The notes: generated by a model not told the origin, from the sequence alone. A DNA stretch of 64,000 nt from DASYML01 sp036399835 (GCA_036399835.1 DASWMI010000026.1:30808-94807); one strand, 5' to 3'; shown: positions 7,968 through 16,831, counted from the first letter of the stretch. A program made the numbers and translations.

Positions 7968-9938
7968 TCAGACCTGCCCGAGTTGGGCGTGAAATCCAGC
8001 CAGCGTCTCGAATAGCTCCTGCTGGTCCACAGGCTTGGCGAGATGTGCTTGAAAGCCTGCGGCGAGGGCGCGCGCGCGGTCTTCATCCGTCGCATAGGCT
8101 GTCAGGGCTATGACGGGCAGATGACGATGCTTATCAAGCTCTGCGGCGTTAAGACTATGCAGCAGCATATAGCCGTCTTCTTCCGGCATCCCGATGTCTG
8201 TCAGGAGTATGTCAACCTGGCTCTCATCCAAAACCCTGCGCGCCTCCGGCGCAGACGAAGCCTCAAAGACTTCGACCCCCCATTGAGCCAGCATGAGGCA
8301 AAGCATCTTGAGCGCATCAGGCTCATCATCCACAATCAGCACGCGCAGACCCTTGAGGGAAGAGTCTGGCTCGTGCGGATCGGGAGTCTCTACAGGCACG
8401 CGCGGCGGCTCTTCGTCTAAAGATGAATCCTGCATCGAGGCGCGTTGGACCAGCGGTAGATTGACGGTAAAGGTTGCGCCTCGTCCTTCTGGTCCATTCT
8501 CCGCCTGGACAGATCCGCCGTGCAGCTCAACCAGGTGGCGGACAATCGCCAGGCCGAGGCCGAGACCTCCATGAAGACGCGTGCTTGAGTTATCTGCCTG
8601 GCGGAAACGCTCAAAGACGTATGGCAGAAATTGCGGGCTGATACCCGGTCCGGTATCGCTCACGACGATTCGCGCGGACGAGTCAAGCTCGCTTACCTCT
8701 ATCTCGATCCGTCCTCCTTTGGGCGTAAATTTGACGGCGTTGGAGAGCAAGTTCCAGATAATCTGCTGTAAGCGATCAGGGTCTCCGGTCAGCGTGTTGC
8801 TGAGATGGTGGACGGTCTTGCGTATCTCGATCTCCTTGGATTCGGCTGCCAGCCCGATAGCCTCGATGGCGGCTTCAATCACAGGCTCAAGCTCAAACCG
8901 GCAGACGTTGAGCCGTAGCTTCCCCTTGATGATACGCGAGACATCGAGCAGGTCATCTATAATCTGCTTCTGCGATTTGGCGTTTCTTTCGATGACGTTG
9001 AGACCCTGCGCAGCCTCTAAAGCATTGAGACGACCTGAGCGCAGCAGCATGACCCATCCGAGTATCGCCGTCAGCGGCGTGCGCAACTCGTGCGAGACCG
9101 TGGCGAGAAATTCATCCTTGAGCCGATTAGCCCGCTCGGCCTCTTCTCTAGCCCTCTTCTCGGCCTCGTAGAGCAGAGCCTTCTCTTTCTCCGCACGCTT
9201 GCGCTCTGTGATGTCGCTGGCGATGGTCGCGGCTCCGACAATATTTCCCTGCGCATCGTTGATGGGAGAGATGCTGACGAGCACGTCAAGCCGCGTCCCG
9301 TCTTTACGCACGCGGACGGTCTCAAGATGGTCAATCCGTTTTTTCTGCCTGAGGTTTTCAAAAATCCTTGACAGCTCGTCCAGACGTTCCGGAGGAATGA
9401 TAAAGTTGATGTGCCTCCCGATGACCTCCGCGGCGGTGTAGCCGTACATCCTCTCTGCGGCGGCGTTCCAGCTCGTCAGTATTCCGTCTAGAGTCTTTCC
9501 GATGATGGCATCGTCGGAAGATTCGACAATCGCTGCCAACTGGGCCAGGGCAACATCCACCTTCGGGTCGCGCAGGGATTCGACTTCGCGTTTGAGACGG
9601 GTCGTGTCTTGATTGAGTTCGAGGATGCAGGCTGGCCGGTCCTGCTCGTCCGTTTGCAGCACCCACTGGCTGGCGACGATGATCTCGCTTCCATCCCGCG
9701 CTCTCTGGACCAGCTCGCCTTCCCATTTGCCTTCATTGAAAAGCTGCGCCCTGATCTTTTCCAGCGGCTCAGGAAAGCGTGTCTGTAAGAGTTGGTGCGA
9801 GATTTTTCCGACCGCCTCTTCGACGCGCCAGCCATACAGATGCTCAGACCCTCTGGTCCAGAAGACTATCTGGTCGTCCAGGTCGCGTATGATGGCGGGG
9901 GCCAGGTCCAGGAGGAGGGCGGGAGAATTTTTGAGCAT
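7968..9938 (-). CDS. Cytoplasmic PAS-PAS hybrid histidine kinase with receiver
   Basis: A 656-residue soluble hybrid kinase with no membrane segment. Order: PAS (about 8-115), PAS with PAC (about 133-250, ending SDITERKRAE), a short coiled coil, HisKA with phospho-acceptor His283 in SHELRTPL, HATPase_c with the N box NLLSNAVKF (Asn400), G1 DTGPGIS and G2 GGLGLGLAI, and a C-terminal receiver with acidic VDDEP, phospho-acceptor Asp581 and Lys635. All catalytic residues are present. PAS domains without a transmembrane region suggest an internal redox, heme, flavin or energy signal. No separate response regulator gene adjoins, so the output may pass through the attached receiver to a distant phosphotransfer protein or affect the RsbRD_N-like gene downstream. 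Confidence 0.93.
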   Translation of the reverse strand: MLKNSPALLLDLAPAIIRDLDDQIVFWTRGSEHLYGWRVEEAVGKISHQLLQTRFPEPLEKIRAQLFNEGKWEGELVQRARDGSEIIVASQWVLQTDEQDRPACILELNQDTTRLKREVESLRDPKVDVALAQLAAIVESSDDAIIGKTLDGILTSWNAAAERMYGYTAAEVIGRHINFIIPPERLDELSRIFENLRQKKRIDHLETVRVRKDGTRLDVLVSISPINDAQGNIVGAATIASDITERKRAEKEKALLYEAEKRAREEAERANRLKDEFLATVSHELRTPLTAILGWVMLLRSGRLNALEAAQGLNVIERNAKSQKQIIDDLLDVSRIIKGKLRLNVCRFELEPVIEAAIEAIGLAAESKEIEIRKTVHHLSNTLTGDPDRLQQIIWNLLSNAVKFTPKGGRIEIEVSELDSSARIVVSDTGPGISPQFLPYVFERFRQADNSSTRLHGGLGLGLAIVRHLVELHGGSVQAENGPEGRGATFTVNLPLVQRASMQDSSLDEEPPRVPVETPDPHEPDSSLKGLRVLIVDDEPDALKMLCLMLAQWGVEVFEASSAPEARRVLDESQVDILLTDIGMPEEDGYMLLHSLNAAELDKHRHLPVIALTAYATDEDRARALAAGFQAHLAKPVDQQELFETLAGFHAQLGQV

Positions 9939-10240
9939 CTTCCTCTCTCTGATTTCGATTACTCAGGCTCAAGGCTCGCGGTTTTGATCTTAATTGATGC
10001 GGAAAACTTCTGAACGATTCAGATGCCGGGCCAGTTATCTTTGACAAAAGGCGGCGCGGCCAAGCGGGACTAACAGCAGATTACACGAAGAGAACTCTGT
10101 CTGGCAATAAAATTTCCGGACCATCAACAGCCACATCTTTCTTATCTATTCCTCTGTATCTTTGCGCCTGCGGTAGTTCAACTTCCGGTTTTGAAAGACT
10201 CTCCAAGTAGAATCTAATGCTTTATCACTGCTCACTTTGC
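9939..10240. other. Intergenic stretch of about 300 nt
   Basis: It lies between psuG and the hybrid kinase, both on the minus strand, and should hold the promoter of the kinase. I see no good promoter pair on that strand. The part at about 10150-10175 (CTCTGTATCTTTGCGCCTG) looks like one arm of the kind of word-built palindrome seen elsewhere in the window, without a recognisable partner arm. Confidence 0.35.
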
Positions 10241-11149
10241 TCACTTTAAAGCTTGTGCCATTTGAGCGGCGACGCGTGCGTTGTTTTCCAGGAGCGCGAT
10301 GTTGGCCTTGAGGGTTGCGCCGTCACTCTGACGGGCCAGGCTTGCTAAGAGAAAGGGCGTTAGCTCGCGCCCCTTTATCTTGCGTCGCGCGGCTTCATCG
10401 AGCGATTGGTCCAGAAAGCCCTGCATGACTTCAGCGGGAATTTCCGATTCTGCTGGGACAGGCACGGTCAGGAGGAGCGCGCCTTCAAGACCGAGTTCCC
10501 AACGCGCGCTGGAAATGGCCGCAGCCTCTTCCGGCGCATCAACGCGCACGTCAACGGGCAAGCCGCTGCGCCGCGTGTAGAAGGCAGGCATCTCGTCGCA
10601 GCCGTAACCGATAACAGTGATGCCGTAGGTCTCAAGCCATTCGCGCGTCGCCGGCAGGTCCAGAATACTCTTCGCGCCGGAGCAGACAATCAGTATACGC
10701 GCACGCGCCAGCTCCGGCAGGTCAGCCGAAACGTCCGGCAGCTCGCCTCTGTGCACGCCGCCGATTCCTCCTGTGGCGAAGACACTGATCCCAGCCTGCT
10801 GAGCAATCCAGACTGTAGTCGCGACCGTGGTCGCGCCGTTCCATCCGAGCGCCGCGGCCAGAGGCAGGTCACGCCGGCTGAGCTTCTTGATATTATCGTT
10901 GCGGGCCAGATATTCGAGTTGCTCGCCGCTCAGGCCGACGCAGAACCGCCCGTTTAAAACAGCAATGGTGGCCGGAACAGCGCCACCATCGAGAACTATT
11001 TGTTCGAGCTTGCGCGCGGTTTCAAGATTGAGCGGGTGCGGCAGCCCGTGAGCAATCACGGTTGATTCGAGCGCGACGAGGGGGAGGCCCCTTTCGATTG
11101 CCTCGCGGACCTCACGACTCAAATGGAAAAGCCTGCTCTCGGGCGTCAT
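10241..11149 (-). CDS. psuG: Pseudouridine-5'-phosphate glycosidase
   Basis: A 302-residue PsuG (IndA/YeiN family), which reversibly splits pseudouridine 5'-phosphate into uracil and ribose 5-phosphate. The family hallmarks are continuous: ALESTVIAHGLPHP near the N-terminus, GAVPATIAVLNGR, the active-site region with SRRDLPLAAALGWNGATTVATT, FATGGIGGVHRG, and CSGAKSILDLPATREWLETYG. The ATG at 11149 is chosen over an upstream in-frame TTG (11170) because a GGAAAG sequence sits just upstream and conserved homology starts shortly after. No psuK pseudouridine kinase is adjacent; the partner kinase must be elsewhere. It appears monocistronic. Confidence 0.95.
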   Translation of the reverse strand: MTPESRLFHLSREVREAIERGLPLVALESTVIAHGLPHPLNLETARKLEQIVLDGGAVPATIAVLNGRFCVGLSGEQLEYLARNDNIKKLSRRDLPLAAALGWNGATTVATTVWIAQQAGISVFATGGIGGVHRGELPDVSADLPELARARILIVCSGAKSILDLPATREWLETYGITVIGYGCDEMPAFYTRRSGLPVDVRVDAPEEAAAISSARWELGLEGALLLTVPVPAESEIPAEVMQGFLDQSLDEAARRKIKGRELTPFLLASLARQSDGATLKANIALLENNARVAAQMAQALK

Positions 11150-11277
11150 CTGCTTTCCAGGGTTGACCAAAGGGCCGTGTTCAAGTATGAAAGGGAGATA
11201 GAGACGAAAGCGGCAAGTCTCGCGGGCAACCTGTTTGAAATTGATAAAGAGGTAACTCTTGTTAACCTGTCAGCGGC

Positions 11278-11616
11278 TTAACCTATCAGGGGCTCGCCGT
11301 CGTAGACGACGCTCCAGCCGTTTTTCTTGCTCGTCGCGAGGCTACGCTTGAACCACTTGGCGGCAGCCGCAGGGTCATCATAGCTCTGCGCAGAAGGCAC
11401 GTCTTCGCGCGGGTCGCAGCGAATGATGACTCCCCTTTGCTCATAAGTCTTCAGCCCAAGCAAAGCCAGCATATCGTTTTTCAGCAAGACGACTGTACGC
11501 ACATTGGCCGGATAATCATCCTCGTCGTCTTCCGGCTCGTCCAATTCATCCATCTCAACGTCGTCTTCGATCTCGTCGTTAATCAGGTCGTCAAAGAAAT
11601 CATTCTGGTCCTTCAT
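11278..11616 (-). CDS. Small acidic protein of unknown function
   Basis: A 112-residue protein with a highly acidic first third (runs of Asp and Glu through EDDEDDYPANV) and a neutral, folded-looking C-terminal part containing VVLLKNDMLALLGLKTYEQRG and AAKWFKRSLATSKKNGW. It has no signal peptide or membrane helix. The ATG at 11616 has a GAGGTG ribosome binding site 6 nt upstream, so the gene looks real. It lies downstream of the S41 gene, beyond a hairpin. I cannot assign a family; an acidic tail joined to a small globular unit suggests a DNA-mimic or a binding protein, but that is speculation. Confidence 0.65.
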   Translation of the reverse strand: MKDQNDFFDDLINDEIEDDVEMDELDEPEDDEDDYPANVRTVVLLKNDMLALLGLKTYEQRGVIIRCDPREDVPSAQSYDDPAAAAKWFKRSLATSKKNGWSVVYDGEPLIG

Positions 11617-11627
11617 CTACACACCTC

Positions 11628-11690
11628 AAAAAAAATTTCAATATAAGGGAAAGGCCGGGCAGAGATTGTACACCTCTCCCGGCCCTTTTC
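11628..11690 (-). terminator. Hairpin plus T tract between the S41 gene and the acidic protein gene
   Basis: Read on the minus strand, an imperfect GC-rich stem (arms 11674-11690 and 11649-11664, built on CCGGG/CCCGG) is followed about 13 nt later by a run of eight T residues complementary to 11628-11635. This should terminate the S41 transcript, and the T run abuts the ribosome binding site of the acidic-protein gene. Confidence 0.5.
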
Positions 11691-11709
11691 ACACTTCACA
11701 GATGAGAGC

Positions 11710-13011
11710 TTAGGCTGCGCTGCGCGCCTGCGTCGCCGACTTGTCGCGCAAAAGCTCCAGAGCCTTCTTTAATTGCAGGTCTTCCGGCTGGACCTTTGGC
11801 GCTCCGGTTTCCGGAGCGACCTCGCGTTTGTCATTAGGCTGAGCCGGCTTGCCGACTTCGTCATCATCGTTGCCGGTCAAATCTTCAGGGTCAATCGCTT
11901 CGGCCACCTCTGGCTTTTTGACTTCGACCGAAGGCACGATGCCTGAGCTGGCGCGGTCAGGTCCGAGAAAAGGTTTGCCGCTGGCCGAGGCCCACTTGAT
12001 GGTCGTCAGCAGGAGGCCGTCGCCGTCGCGCAAGGTAAAGAGCTGCTGGTCCACTCCGGCGCCGAAACTCTTTTCGCCAACCACGTCGCCGCGCTTGCGC
12101 TCGTTAAAGGCAGAAGCCACGACTTCGGCTGCGCCCGCCGTCCCGTTGTCAATCAGGACGACGACCGGACCATTAAAGATAGCCAGCTTCGCATCAGCCG
12201 TGAAGGTCTTGAGCGTCTTGTTTTCGCGCCCTATGGTCTGGGCCAGCGTGCCCTCTTTGATAAAGAGATTGGCGACGCTGATGCCTTCATTGAGCGAGCC
12301 ACCGGCCACGCCCCTTAAATCAACCACGACCTTCTGCACGCCCTGCTTAATCAACTCCTGAAGCCGCGCTCGCACATCCGCCCCCTCGCCATCAGAGAGA
12401 CTGTTGATACGCAGGATGCCCACTTTGCCAGCTTCGATTCTCGCTTCCGCAGCGGGAGTCTTGAAGGAGGCGCGCGTGACCGTGATGGTCTGCGGTCGAG
12501 AGCCTGCGCGCAGGATGCGCAGCTTGACCTGCGAGCCTGCTGCGCCCCTCAACAGCTCGCGCGCATCATAAAGCGAGATGTCGTGCGTCGCCTTGCCGTC
12601 AATGTACTCTATGATGTCACCTGCGCGAATCCCTGCCTGCTCGGCGGGCGACCCCTTGACCGGAGAGATGACATACAGATAAGAAGCGACCTGCGAAAGC
12701 TCTGCGCCGATACCGGGCCTCGCATCAGTCTTTTCGTTATAGTCGCGAACCTGTTCGGGCGTCAGATATGTCGAGTAAGGATCAAGCCCGTAAGCCAGAC
12801 CGCGCAATGCGCCAGCCCTAACCTTCTCCAGGTTAGGCTCATCTACATAATCATTCTGGATGTGTTGAAGAACGCTCTCGAAGATACGCAGTTGCGCGCC
12901 CGGATCATTCTTGGGCTGCTGCGCTGTCGTCGAAAGCCAGCCGCCGACGACCGTATAAAGAGCTATGCTGGCCGAGAAAACAACCAGGGCAAACTTGGTG
13001 CGAAAAGACAT
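11710..13011 (-). CDS. S41-family (CtpA-like) protein, catalytic dyad replaced
   Basis: A 433-residue exported protein: an N-terminal signal/anchor helix, the S41 N-terminal helical segment (IQNDYVDEPNLEKVRAGALRGL), a PDZ domain (about 90-175, GSPAEQAGIRAGDIIEYIDG) and the S41 core (VVVDLRGVAGGSLNEG, VVLIDNGTAGAAE). In active CtpA/CtpB/Prc enzymes the core reads G-x-A-S-A-S-E with the nucleophile as its first Ser and a Lys 25 residues later in F-G-K-G. Here the nucleophile position is Gly293 and the Lys position is Ala318 (SFGAGVDQQ). Both are clear in the DNA. The fold is intact, so it is probably a non-proteolytic binding or chaperone protein of the envelope, not a broken gene. C-terminal 80 residues are low-complexity. 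Confidence 0.9.
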   Translation of the reverse strand: MSFRTKFALVVFSASIALYTVVGGWLSTTAQQPKNDPGAQLRIFESVLQHIQNDYVDEPNLEKVRAGALRGLAYGLDPYSTYLTPEQVRDYNEKTDARPGIGAELSQVASYLYVISPVKGSPAEQAGIRAGDIIEYIDGKATHDISLYDARELLRGAAGSQVKLRILRAGSRPQTITVTRASFKTPAAEARIEAGKVGILRINSLSDGEGADVRARLQELIKQGVQKVVVDLRGVAGGSLNEGISVANLFIKEGTLAQTIGRENKTLKTFTADAKLAIFNGPVVVLIDNGTAGAAEVVASAFNERKRGDVVGEKSFGAGVDQQLFTLRDGDGLLLTTIKWASASGKPFLGPDRASSGIVPSVEVKKPEVAEAIDPEDLTGNDDDEVGKPAQPNDKREVAPETGAPKVQPEDLQLKKALELLRDKSATQARSAA

Positions 13012-13197
13012 GTGTGTGACCTCAGAAAAAAAACGTCGCCGATTCTTGAAAGAGCGTCGGCAGGCGGCCCGCCAACGCCGCGCTCTCGTCGTATCATACA
13101 GTGGGCACTAGACTTGCGCAAGCAGCCGCCCTTTCAGGCGGCTTGACTTGATGAGCCACGGGTTTCTATACTCCGCACTCCCCTGCTAGGAAACAAA

Positions 13198-13701
13198 TTG
13201 CCTGAAGCCGACCAACCACAAGCATTAACCGACGATGGCCCGAAAGAGAGGCCCGCCGCAGGTCGTCTGTTGTCGCTTGACCTGGGCCAAAGCCGCGTCG
13301 GGGTGGCCGTCTCGGACGAACTCGGAATTACCGTGCGACCGCTACCCGCCGTGCGCAGGTCCAGTTGGAAAGAGCTGCTGCGCGAAGTTGCCAAAATGCT
13401 CAGCAGCTTTGACGCCAAAGGGCTGGTAATTGGTTTGCCGCTCAACATGGACGGCTCTGAAGGCGAGCCTGCCAGGGAAGCCAGACGGCTCGCTCGCAAC
13501 TTCGAGCTGTCGCTAGCTGTCCCCGTCTACTTGCAGGATGAGCGACTCACTTCCCGCGAAGCCGAAGCGGAGCTTTACGCCTCCGGTCTCAAACGAAGCG
13601 AGGTCCGCGCGCTCGTGGACAGTGCGGCGGCGGCCATTATCCTGCGCGACTTTCTGTCGCTTCCGGCGAGCCGGAATCTATTGGAAACGGACAAGCCATA
13701 G
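13198..13701 (+). CDS. ruvX: Holliday junction resolvase-like RuvX (YqgF)
   Basis: A 167-residue RNase H-fold protein of the RuvX/YqgF family, implicated in Holliday junction resolution and in 16S rRNA 5'-end processing. Visible motifs: LSLDLGQSRVGVAVSDELG with the first catalytic Asp, LVIGLPLNMDGSEG, YLQDERLTSREAE, and the C-terminal VDSAAAAIILRDFL with the last acidic residue. The start is a TTG at 13198 with AGGA a few bases upstream; no ATG or GTG is available before the DLG motif, so the roughly 20-residue N-terminal extension is uncertain. It is followed 47 nt later by mltG, the same order found in many bacteria. Confidence 0.93.
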   Translation: MPEADQPQALTDDGPKERPAAGRLLSLDLGQSRVGVAVSDELGITVRPLPAVRRSSWKELLREVAKMLSSFDAKGLVIGLPLNMDGSEGEPAREARRLARNFELSLAVPVYLQDERLTSREAEAELYASGLKRSEVRALVDSAAAAIILRDFLSLPASRNLLETDKP

Positions 13702-13748
13702 CCGTCATCGAAGCATCATCTGACGAGCCTTCATCAAAGCATAATTTT

Positions 13749-14840
13749 ATGAAACGTCTAGTTCTCATCCTGCTCTTACTGCTCTTGCTCTGCGGCGCGG
13801 GCGTGGCCTTCTGGGCCTACAGAGAAATCCGCACGCCCATCTCGCATCAGAAATCATCCGAGTACATAGAGATTCCGCGCGGCTCTTCGCCAGACGAGAT
13901 TGCACGGAAGCTGGTCTCCGTGGGCGTTATCAGACGTGAATGGCCCTTTCTCCTCTACATCAAATGGAAAGGCGCTGGACCAAAGCTCAAGGCCGGGGAA
14001 TATCGCTTTCCTTCTCCCATCTCGCCGCTCGGCGTGCTGAGAAAACTTGAAGAGGGTGAGCAACGACTGAGCCGTTTTACGGTGATAGAAGGCTGGACTC
14101 GCTGGGATATTGCCGATTCGATGGCGAACATCCCTGAGCTGCACCTGCCCGATTCCAAAGCAGCCCTCGCGCTGATGGATGATGTCAGCCTGATTCAAGA
14201 CATAGACCCGGAGGCACAGAATCTGGAAGGTTATCTCTTCCCCGACACCTACAGCTTTCCGCCGAACACCAGCGCAGCAGAGATGATCAACGCGATGGTC
14301 AAGCGATTTCGTAAAGAGTGGAAGCCGGAATGGGCCGAACGCGCCCGCGCTCTCAACATGACGCCGCGCCAGATTGCGACCATCGCTTCGCTGATTGAGA
14401 CGGAAGCGAAGCTCAAAGAAGAACGCCCGATGGTCGCTTCCGTTATCTACAATCGCCTCAAACAAAATATGGCTCTCGGTGTAGACTCGACTATCATCTA
14501 CGCCTCAAAGCTGGCGGGCAAGTGGAAGAATGACGGGAAGGTTTACAAGAGCGATGTCGAGAGGCAATCGCCTTATAACACGCGTCTGCACACGGGGCTG
14601 CCGCCCGGCCCCATCGCTTCCTACGGCGCAAGCTCGCTCGAAGCCGCGCTCTATCCTGCGCAGACAGATTATCTTTACTATGTGCGCAATCCCGCGCGCG
14701 ATGACGGCGCGCACAACTTTTACACAAACGAGGCGGACTTCGGACGCGGCGTGCAGGCCCTGCGCGATTGGGAGCGCGAGCGAGATGCTCGCCAGGCCAA
14801 CCCTCAGCCCGAAGCCAGCGTCAATACTCCTGTGCAGTAG
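13749..14840 (+). CDS. mltG: Endolytic peptidoglycan transglycosylase MltG
   Basis: A 363-residue inner-membrane lytic transglycosylase that cuts nascent glycan strands and sets their length. It has one N-terminal membrane helix (about 4-22), a LysM-like segment (YIEIPRGSSPDEIARKLV) and the YceG-like catalytic domain: EGYLFPDTY, IASLIETEAK with catalytic Glu217 (Glu218 in E. coli), RPMVASVIYNRL, MALGVDSTIIYA, SPYNTRLHTGLPPGPI and YYVRNPARDDGAHNF. All family blocks are present and the length is typical. It forms a likely two-gene operon with ruvX. The last 20 residues are poorly conserved. Confidence 0.96.
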   Translation: MKRLVLILLLLLLLCGAGVAFWAYREIRTPISHQKSSEYIEIPRGSSPDEIARKLVSVGVIRREWPFLLYIKWKGAGPKLKAGEYRFPSPISPLGVLRKLEEGEQRLSRFTVIEGWTRWDIADSMANIPELHLPDSKAALALMDDVSLIQDIDPEAQNLEGYLFPDTYSFPPNTSAAEMINAMVKRFRKEWKPEWAERARALNMTPRQIATIASLIETEAKLKEERPMVASVIYNRLKQNMALGVDSTIIYASKLAGKWKNDGKVYKSDVERQSPYNTRLHTGLPPGPIASYGASSLEAALYPAQTDYLYYVRNPARDDGAHNFYTNEADFGRGVQALRDWERERDARQANPQPEASVNTPVQ

Positions 14841-14847
14841 AAATTCA

Positions 14848-14945
14848 GCCACCGCAGACAAAGAGCATAAGCAGAAAAGATGTGTTGAAAACTCTTATAG
14901 AATTCTGATTTATCTACTCTCCGTGTCTCCGTGCCTGCCGTGGCT
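14848..14945. repeat. Imperfect word-built palindrome downstream of mltG
   Basis: The left side (GCCACCGCAGACAAAGAGC) and the reverse complement of the right side (14916-14943, built from CTCCGTGTCTCCGTGCC) pair imperfectly around an AT-rich centre. It looks like a degenerate member of the class of intergenic hairpins with short tandem words in the arms that recur in this window; it could also serve as the mltG terminator. Confidence 0.4.
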
Positions 14946-15069
14946 CATCTTCTGAGTTGAAATACTCTCTAAGGTTTTGGCACGCCTGCTTGAATTTGCA
15001 CTGGCGTTGTTCTATGCTCCGGCTGGTCTCCCATCTATTCTCTTCTTCGGACCGCAAGGGGTGATTAAA

Positions 15070-15714
15070 GTGAAACGAACCATTGCCATCTTCTTTGTCC
15101 TGGCTCTGACGGGAATCATTGCTGAGGCGCAGCAGAGTAAGGGTGAAGACCAGCAACGTGTCCGCGTCCGCGATTCGAGCACTGGAAGAATGCCCGGCGT
15201 TAACGGTGGCAATACGGACACGGGCACTGGGCGCGGGATAGATTTCGGTAAGGGACGCACGCCTACTCCGCCGCCGATTCCAAACCCGTACCGCCTGACG
15301 GCACGCCGCGATGTTCTCATCAAGGCCGTCGAGACTGTCATGCATGAACGCAAGCTGACGCTCGACCCTGCGGCCTCAAAGCCAGAAGAAGGCATCCTCG
15401 TCAGCCAGCCCTACACTTTTATCAAGGGCGCGGTGGTGGCCGAATCCGAGCTGGGCCGTTATGCAGACCTTCCGGGCGCGCAGGCGCGTGGCTGGACGCG
15501 TGGCCGCTATACGATCATTGTAGAGGTGCAACCGATTGACGGGATGAGCGCCAACGTTTCCATCAACGCCAAGATTGAAGGGCGCACGGACGGAGCTTCC
15601 GGCGCGGAATGGGTGACCGTCCGCAGCAACGGGACGGCGGAGCAGGAGTTTTTGAGCGCACTGATTGAGAATGTCACCGGCGCTCCCCCGCCTGGCCGTA
15701 CCCTTGAGCCGTAA
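15070..15714 (+). CDS. Secreted protein of unknown function
   Basis: A 214-residue exported protein. The GTG at 15070 is chosen because AAGGGG lies about 9 nt upstream and because it yields a clean signal peptide (MKRTIAIFFVLALTGIIAEAQ, cleavage after AEA) that an upstream in-frame start at 14977 would bury. After a Gly/Pro-rich linker (to about residue 75), a compact alpha/beta domain follows (LIKAVETVMHERKLTLDP, EGILVSQPYTFIKGAVV, YTIIVEVQPIDGMSANVSINAKIEG). It resembles lipoprotein-like periplasmic domains in which an assembly-type beta sheet packs on helices, but I cannot name a family. It is followed by two more envelope proteins and the VWA protein on the same strand. Confidence 0.7.
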   Translation: MKRTIAIFFVLALTGIIAEAQQSKGEDQQRVRVRDSSTGRMPGVNGGNTDTGTGRGIDFGKGRTPTPPPIPNPYRLTARRDVLIKAVETVMHERKLTLDPAASKPEEGILVSQPYTFIKGAVVAESELGRYADLPGAQARGWTRGRYTIIVEVQPIDGMSANVSINAKIEGRTDGASGAEWVTVRSNGTAEQEFLSALIENVTGAPPPGRTLEP

Positions 15715-15843
15715 AGGCCCGGATAAGCAAACTTCCGTCGAAGAAGGATGTGAGGGAAGCTTTTGCTCCAGCTTTGTGCCTGATATATCAGCAGCTTAAC
15801 TACTCTCGCCTGATAGTTTGCTTTAACCATCGAAGGTTTTATC

Positions 15844-16473
15844 ATGGAGACTCTGCACGTTTCCGGGGAGACAACAGAAACAGAGCGACAGGGCGTTGGC
15901 GATGGAGGCTCAAGGCTCTCTATGGCTATCGCCGTACTCGCCGCGCTCGTCGTCACGGTCAGTCTGTTTGCCGGTTACATGCTTCTCAGAAAGCGTCATG
16001 CCGAGCAGGTCAAAGCCGAGACGCCGCCGGAAACTGTCAAGCCAGCCCCCTCGCCCGTCATACAGGTCTTTGTGGATGATGCCATGCTCAAGGGGTCCGA
16101 GACCCTGCTTGGCGGAACGCTCTTGAATATCTCGCCTGATAATTTGACGGATTTATCCGTTGAGCTTGAGTTAAAGCGGCGTAAAGACGGAACTTCAGAG
16201 GTGCGCACGGTGAGCGTCGCGCCAAAGGACCTGACGCCCGAACAGCAGGGCCGTTATGCACTGCAAGTCTTCTCCAGAGATTATAGCGGCGCGCGGTTTC
16301 TGCGTATTAAAAGCGGCTCGCAATCAACAGAAGTGCCATTCAAAACAGTTCCCGGCGCACAGCGCCCGCCGGAGCGCATCCCCCAAAAGACCGTGATCGT
16401 CAATCGTCCTTCCCCCAGGCCGAAAGACGGTGGCTTTATCAATACACCCGATAATCCGACCAAAGTCCCTTAA
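15844..16473 (+). CDS. Single-pass membrane protein of unknown function
   Basis: A 209-residue protein with a short cytoplasmic N-terminus, one membrane helix (about 26-47, MAIAVLAALVVTVSLFAGYML) and an extracytoplasmic beta-rich domain resembling an Ig/FxLYD-like fold (GGTLLNISPDNLTDLSVELELKRR read in part), then a Pro-rich, disordered C-terminus. FxLYD-type domains usually occur in envelope proteins of unknown function. The ATG at 15844 is the only plausible start; the ribosome binding site is weak. Gene neighbours are other envelope proteins. Function is unknown. Confidence 0.65.
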   Translation: METLHVSGETTETERQGVGDGGSRLSMAIAVLAALVVTVSLFAGYMLLRKRHAEQVKAETPPETVKPAPSPVIQVFVDDAMLKGSETLLGGTLLNISPDNLTDLSVELELKRRKDGTSEVRTVSVAPKDLTPEQQGRYALQVFSRDYSGARFLRIKSGSQSTEVPFKTVPGAQRPPERIPQKTVIVNRPSPRPKDGGFINTPDNPTKVP

Positions 16474-16831
16474 TGAATCCTGTCGCATCATCCGTCCACG
16501 GTCTTTTGCTGCCGACCAAGACATGATTTAGACCGTTAGTTTTCTTTTCCAACTCGACCGTTCTCAAGTATCACTTGAAGAGTCGGCAGGGCGACAATAG
16601 TTAAAGCGAATTCTTCGCATCTCCTTTTTTATCTGCTGTGACACTTTAGCTTGGCCCGAAAGATAAAACGTCCGTTCAGTTTAAATCAGAGACAACCCAT
16701 ACGGATGCTTGCGCCGTCACACCTAAGTCGCAACGCTTGCTTGATGCAATGCACCTTTGTTCGCTAGAATCCCAGGCGACTTGAAAGCGCACCTGTTTTA
16801 AAATTCGTTCGCACGCTTGTCCGGCAAGATC
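16474..16831. other. Intergenic stretch of about 360 nt
   Basis: No gene is seen. The only recognisable element is the promoter candidate at 16741-16770 near the right end. The rest is relatively AT-rich, without strong inverted repeats or a tRNA-like fold. Confidence 0.4.
16741..16770 (+). promoter_or_regulatory. Candidate sigma-70-type promoter
   Basis: TTGATG at 16741-16746 and TAGAAT at 16765-16770 are 18 bp apart. They precede the secreted protein gene starting at 16832 by about 60 nt and probably also drive the VWA gene 20 nt further downstream. Confidence 0.45.
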
